Of a stretch of DNA of 64,000 nt, positions 63,888 to 64,000 are shown piece after piece; positions within the stretch are counted from its first letter, which is position 1, and each line of letters begins with the position of its first letter. Location of the stretch: positions 124,001-188,000 of the forward strand of contig NZ_ML660094.1 of NCBI RefSeq assembly GCF_007004655.1, given 5' to 3'. The position numbers were made by a program, and so were the translations under genes. Under the pieces are notes generated by a model. The model was not told the origin of the DNA and searched no databases. It saw only the letters and a program-made list of their open reading frames with translations. This DNA comes from Exilibacterium tricleocarpae (GTDB lineage Bacteria; Pseudomonadota; Gammaproteobacteria; Pseudomonadales; Cellvibrionaceae).

Positions 63888-64000
63888 ACCTAATTCCTGT
63901 CCAGTTTTTGTCCAGTTTTTTTAAAGCGTCTATTTTGACGAGTTCTAAATTGTCGTCTTCGGACTTGGTGTATTTCGCATAGGTGCTGAAAAACCTTTCT
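63886..64000 (-). CDS. Tyrosine integrase, 3' end (gene runs off the right edge)
   Basis: The minus-strand frame entering from the right reads FSTYAKYTKSEDDNLELVKIDALKK and stops at 63886. It aligns with the integrase remnant at 55195 (LNIYGKYINSENDKLELAKI), including the catalytic Tyr. The gene lies next to attR in the same way as the remnant does to attL, so a second element with its own integrase probably starts here. Confidence 0.8.
   Translation of the reverse strand, partial: ERFFSTYAKYTKSEDDNLELVKIDALKKLDKNWTGIR

Overview
The window looks like chromosome from a GC-rich marine gammaproteobacterium. The smc-zipA-ligA order, AcnB, MiaE, CcmI/CcmH and two large TonB-dependent receptors point to a Cellvibrionales-like lineage. 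That placement is inferred from gene content, not from any search.

Bases 1-17,000 hold housekeeping genes and carbon uptake: the end of a glutathione S-transferase, a KorA-like DNA-binding protein, a DUF1289 gene overlapping miaE, acnB, two organic-anion permeases (DASS and GntP), a divergent RpiR-type regulator, a TonB receptor with a carboxypeptidase-regulatory-like domain, an L-lactate permease and a secreted WD40 propeller. Bases 17,000-30,300 carry a Tat-exported enolase-superfamily enzyme, a halohydrin-dehalogenase-like SDR protein, and lipid genes: patatin, long-chain acyl-CoA synthetase, SCP2, acyl-CoA dehydrogenase, an AraC regulator, a second AMP-dependent ligase and a nitronate monooxygenase. 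Bases 30,600-42,000 hold a TonB receptor with two PepSY membrane proteins, one ending in a 2Fe-2S ferredoxin domain, then an alpha-glucoside locus (GH13 enzyme, MFS transporter, LacI regulator) with two operator-like palindromes between the divergent genes. Bases 42,100-54,500 are core genes on the minus strand: a lysozyme-like lipoprotein, ligA, zipA, smc, ccmI, ccmH, galK and galT.

At 54,962-55,126 lie tRNA-Val(UAC) and tRNA-Asp(GUC). The 3' end of tRNA-Asp and the bases after it recur near 63,829, and each copy is followed by the 3' end of a tyrosine integrase gene on the minus strand. The 8.7 kb between them is a genomic island with lower GC. It holds a shortened IS3-like element, the C-terminal half of a HerA-like ATPase, a four-gene Wadjet-like (JetABCD/MksFEBG) SMC defence operon and a VapBC-type toxin-antitoxin pair. 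A second integrase gene runs off the right edge, so a second element probably sits in tandem.

The chromosomal part is scattered with short non-coding palindromic elements. One family has terminal inverted repeats near GAATGGCACTGCCTTAAGC. One copy carries a perfect 10-bp target duplication, and three copies contain a long hairpin whose two arms change together between copies.
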